Assembly (NCBI RefSeq): GCF_009755225.1
Contig: NZ_WQKZ01000001.1
Coordinates: forward strand, 434,001-498,000
DNA from: Hymenobacter ginkgonis
Lineage (GTDB): Bacteria; Bacteroidota; Bacteroidia; Cytophagales; Hymenobacteraceae
Length of the DNA stretch: 64,000 nt
Direction of reading: 5' to 3'
The notes under the pieces were generated by a model. It was not told where the DNA came from and did no database searches. It saw only the letters and a list, made by a program, of their open reading frames with translations. The first letter of the stretch is position 1. Each line of letters starts with the position of its first letter. A program made the position numbers and the translations under genes. Shown piece by piece: positions 61,687 to 64,000 of this stretch.

Positions 61687-62067
61687 CTACGCCCCATCAA
61701 TCGTGGGCTGGAGCAGGCCAAGGCGCGTGGCAAACACGCGCCCAATGTGCACGGCCTGCTGCTTGGCCAGCTCGGCCGTGGGCCCGGCAAAGTGCGCATC
61801 GACCGCCGCCGTAAATAGCGCCAGCCACTGCTGAAAGTGCGCCAGGCTAATAGGCAGCGGAAAATGCTTGCGCATAGGAAAGCCCCGGTAGCGGTTGGTG
61901 CCCAGCAAAATGCCGCTCCAAAAGTCGTAGAGCTGCGGCAGGTGGTGGCTGAAATCGACGTGGGCGAAGTCAAGAAAAATGGGGGCCAGCAGCGCATCCT
62001 GCTGCACGCGCTCATAAAAGCTATCGACCAGCGTTTTAACGTCGGCCTCAGTGCTGATGTCGGACAT
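61687..62067 (-). CDS. Group III truncated hemoglobin
   Basis: A 126-residue globin of the truncated group III type: VDSFYERVQQDALLAPIF, then FSHHLPQLYDFWSGILLG and GFPMRKHFPLPISLAHFQQW, where the HF preceding QQWLALF should contain the proximal haem ligand. Group III globins bind O2 and NO, and in Campylobacter and related bacteria they are linked to microaerobic or nitrosative stress. It is divergent from the sce7726-like gene, with only about 55 bases between starts, and upstream of a DinB-like gene on its own strand. Confidence 0.92.
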   Translation of the reverse strand: MSDISTEADVKTLVDSFYERVQQDALLAPIFLDFAHVDFSHHLPQLYDFWSGILLGTNRYRGFPMRKHFPLPISLAHFQQWLALFTAAVDAHFAGPTAELAKQQAVHIGRVFATRLGLLQPTIDGA

Positions 62068-62122
62068 GGGGGGTAGGGAGCGAAGGAAAACGAAACCGAT
62101 GCAAGGTAGCTTTGGGCTTGCG

Positions 62123-62737
62123 ATGAATGACCCCGAAATCCGCGCCCGCCTCTACCCCCTGCTCGCGGGCGGCGTGTACGTGGACGAGCTACCCACCGGC
62201 ACCACCCGCGCCGATGTGGTGCACATCACGCCCGCCTTTATGCACGGCTACGAGGTGAAGGGCGACGGTGATACCTTGCAGCGCGTGCCCAACCAACTGC
62301 GGTGCTACGCCGAAGTATATGACTTCGTGACGTTTGTAGTTACCGAAAAGCACCTGGCCAAGCTGCTGCCGCTGCTGCCCGAGTGGGTAGGCGTGCTGGT
62401 GGCCGAGGCGGCGCAGCCCGCCCTGCGCCCGCACCGCGCAGCCAGCTACAACGCCACCGTGCAGCGCCCGCCCCTGGCCCGTATGCTGCTGCTAGAGGAA
62501 GTAAAGCAGTTTTTGCTGGCGCGGGGCCTGGCCGGAGCCAGCACCCTGCGCAGCCGCGAGGTGGCGCAGTACTTGCGCACCTCGCACACCATTCCACTCT
62601 CTAGCCTGGCGCAATACGTGCGCGAGCGCCTCATTGCCCGCCTGCCCGAGCGCCTGCTGCTGCGCGAAGAGCGCAAAGCCGAGCGCGAGCGCGCAGCCCG
62701 GGTGAGGCAGCGCCGCCAAGCGCATCGGCGGGGGTAG
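62123..62737 (+). CDS. sce7726-family protein
   Basis: About 204 residues. The core matches the sce7726 family as I recall it: DPEIRARLYPLL, VYVDELPTGTTRADVVHITP, HGYEVKGDGDTLQRVPNQL, VYDFVTFVVTEKHLAKLLPL and WVGVLVAE. The pattern of Asp and the ExK in HGYEVK resembles a PD-(D/E)xK nuclease core, which is how this family is often interpreted. The tail is Arg-rich and could bind nucleic acid. An upstream ATG at 62099 is a second possible start. Whether it is a host or a mobile-element gene cannot be told from its surroundings. Confidence 0.75.
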   Translation: MNDPEIRARLYPLLAGGVYVDELPTGTTRADVVHITPAFMHGYEVKGDGDTLQRVPNQLRCYAEVYDFVTFVVTEKHLAKLLPLLPEWVGVLVAEAAQPALRPHRAASYNATVQRPPLARMLLLEEVKQFLLARGLAGASTLRSREVAQYLRTSHTIPLSSLAQYVRERLIARLPERLLLREERKAERERAARVRQRRQAHRRG

Positions 62738-62799
62738 GGCCAGCCTAAGTGCGGGCTTAGCGGTGTACCTTTCCTATCTTAATTCTCTTTATTTTATTC

Positions 62800-64000
62800 A
62801 TGCAAGACCATATTGACCGGCCACTCAATACTTTGTCGAAGCTGCCTAAAGCGCCCTCGGGCATTGAGGGGCTTGATGAAGTAACCGAGGGCGGCTTACC
62901 TCTGGGCCGGCCTACGCTGGTGTGCGGCAGCGCGGGCTGCGGCAAAACCCTATTGGCCGTTGAGTTTTTGGTGCGCGGCATCCGCGACTTTGGCGAGCCA
63001 GGCGTGCTGATGACGTTTGAAGAAACTGCCGACGAGCTGGCCGCCAACGTCACGTCGTTGGGCTTCGACCTGAAGGCCTTGCAGGCTAGCAAGCAGCTGC
63101 GCGTCGACCACGTGCACGTCGACCGCTCGGAAATTGAAGAAACCGGCGAGTACGACCTCGACGGCCTGTTTATTCGCCTGGGCTACGCCATCGACTCCAT
63201 CGGGGCCAAGCGCGTAGTGCTCGACACCATTGAGGCGCTGTTTTCGGGCTTTCCCAACGAAAGCGTGCTGCGCTCCGAAATCCGCCGGTTGTTTCGCTGG
63301 CTCAAGGATAAGGGCGTGACGACCATTATCACGGCCGAGCGCGGCGAGGGCACGCTTACCCGCCAGGGCTTGGAAGAATACGTGTCGGACTGCGTGATTT
63401 TGCTCGATAACCGCGTTATCGACCAGATTACGACCCGGCGGCTGCGCATTGTGAAGTACCGCGGCAGCACCCACGGCACCAACGAATACCCCTACATCAT
63501 CAGCGAAGATGGCATTTCGGTGCTGCCCGTGACGTCGTTGCGCCTCGAACACCAGGTGTCGAACGAGGTAGTGTCGTCGGGCGTGCCCGGCCTCGATACC
63601 ATGTTCACGCGCGGCGGCTGGTACCGGGGTACGAGCACCCTCATTACCGGCACGGCGGGCACGGCCAAAACCACCCTGGCCGCCTCGTTTGCCCTGGCGG
63701 CCTGCCAGCGCGGCGAGCGCTGCCTGTACTTCGCCTTCGAAGAGTCGCCGGCCCAGCTTATTCGCAACATGCACTCGGTGAACATCAACTTGCAGCCCTG
63801 CCTCGACCAAGGGCTGCTGCGCATCGAGGCCTCGCGGCCTACCCTCAACGGCCTCGAGCGCCACCTCGTGACGGTGCACAAGGCTATTGCCCAGTTTAAG
63901 CCGCAAGCCGTTGTCATCGACCCCATTAGTAACCTCATTTCGGTGGGCACCCTCAGTGAGGTGCGCAGCATGCTCACGCGGCTCATCGATTTTTTGAAAG
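62800..64000 (+). CDS. kaiC: KaiC homologue, cut by window end
   Basis: The frame opens at ATG 62800 and is still open at the window end after 400 codons. It contains a full first KaiC/RecA-type domain: SGIEGLDEVTEGGLPLGRP, Walker A GSAGCGKT, FEETADEL with the catalytic Glu pair and VVLDTIEALFSGFPNE. The second domain begins at about residue 260, with SGVPGLDTMFTRGGWYRGTS, Walker A GTAGTAKT and FEESPAQL. The part that would carry the Ser/Thr autophosphorylation sites lies beyond the window. Non-cyanobacterial KaiC proteins often act in signalling or stress with KaiB and a kinase; any kaiB would be off the window to the right. Confidence 0.95.
   Translation, partial: MQDHIDRPLNTLSKLPKAPSGIEGLDEVTEGGLPLGRPTLVCGSAGCGKTLLAVEFLVRGIRDFGEPGVLMTFEETADELAANVTSLGFDLKALQASKQLRVDHVHVDRSEIEETGEYDLDGLFIRLGYAIDSIGAKRVVLDTIEALFSGFPNESVLRSEIRRLFRWLKDKGVTTIITAERGEGTLTRQGLEEYVSDCVILLDNRVIDQITTRRLRIVKYRGSTHGTNEYPYIISEDGISVLPVTSLRLEHQVSNEVVSSGVPGLDTMFTRGGWYRGTSTLITGTAGTAKTTLAASFALAACQRGERCLYFAFEESPAQLIRNMHSVNINLQPCLDQGLLRIEASRPTLNGLERHLVTVHKAIAQFKPQAVVIDPISNLISVGTLSEVRSMLTRLIDFLK

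Noticed and set aside
62950..63906. Long minus-strand frame opposite kaiC
   Set aside because: The plus strand encodes a clear KaiC; the antisense frame is a codon-bias shadow.

Overview
The window looks like a chromosomal segment of a high-GC member of the Bacteroidota, most likely Hymenobacter or a close relative. This is inferred from the protein families (LytTR regulators, OmpA/PD40 proteins, CarboxypepD_reg-like domains, DUF3575-type barrels), the absence of Shine-Dalgarno-like leaders, and a G/C-rich decamer (GGGGGTAGGG and its complement) scattered through genes and gaps. No rRNA, tRNA, CRISPR array or transposase was seen.

Left part (1-13 kb): after an AT-rich leader comes a compact biosynthetic cluster. 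Gene 1 is a trimodular hybrid (A-PCP-KS-AT-ACP-aminotransferase), gene 2 is a C-A-PCP-TE NRPS whose adenylation pocket reads as glycine, then an Sfp-type phosphopantetheinyl transferase and a PhzF-like enzyme. Together they should build a small beta-amino-acid-containing peptide. A LytTR response regulator and a convergent hybrid histidine kinase follow (13.4-17 kb).

Housekeeping and envelope part (17-35.5 kb): a small exported protein, RuvC, an LPG-synthase-like membrane protein overlapping a GT2 glycosyltransferase, cytochrome c, a type I pullulanase, a histidine kinase, a TPR protein and a PorE-like OmpA/PD40 lipoprotein-type protein, a PqqB-like MBL hydrolase with a sigma-54 activator, a frameshifted small Cys-rich protein gene, an ElaA-like acetyltransferase, a DyP peroxidase and an outer-membrane barrel.

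Envelope-stress supercluster (35.5-54 kb): one operon reads PspA, YqiJ-like OB-fold membrane protein, YqiK-like flotillin and a giant DUF3686-type AAA+ ATPase. A second, oppositely oriented operon reads PspA-like membrane coiled-coil protein, substrate-binding protein fused to OmpA, ABC permease and ABC ATPase. A decayed copy of that ABC ATPase lies just upstream of the first operon, which links the two modules. Between them sits a visibly AT-rich two-gene island, DUF262 plus an OLD-family ATPase/TOPRIM protein, which is a candidate anti-phage system; beside it are a truncated alcohol dehydrogenase remnant and an alpha/beta hydrolase.

Right part (54.5-64 kb): an exostosin-type glycosyltransferase, a nucleotide-sugar cassette (cytidylyltransferase, frameshifted epimerase, RfbC, SAF/Rossmann oxidoreductase), an outer-membrane barrel, a DinB-like protein, a group III truncated hemoglobin, an sce7726-like protein and a KaiC homologue cut by the window end. 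Large palindromic repeats (four related copies) and near-perfect inverted repeats sit in many gaps, mostly as apparent terminators.
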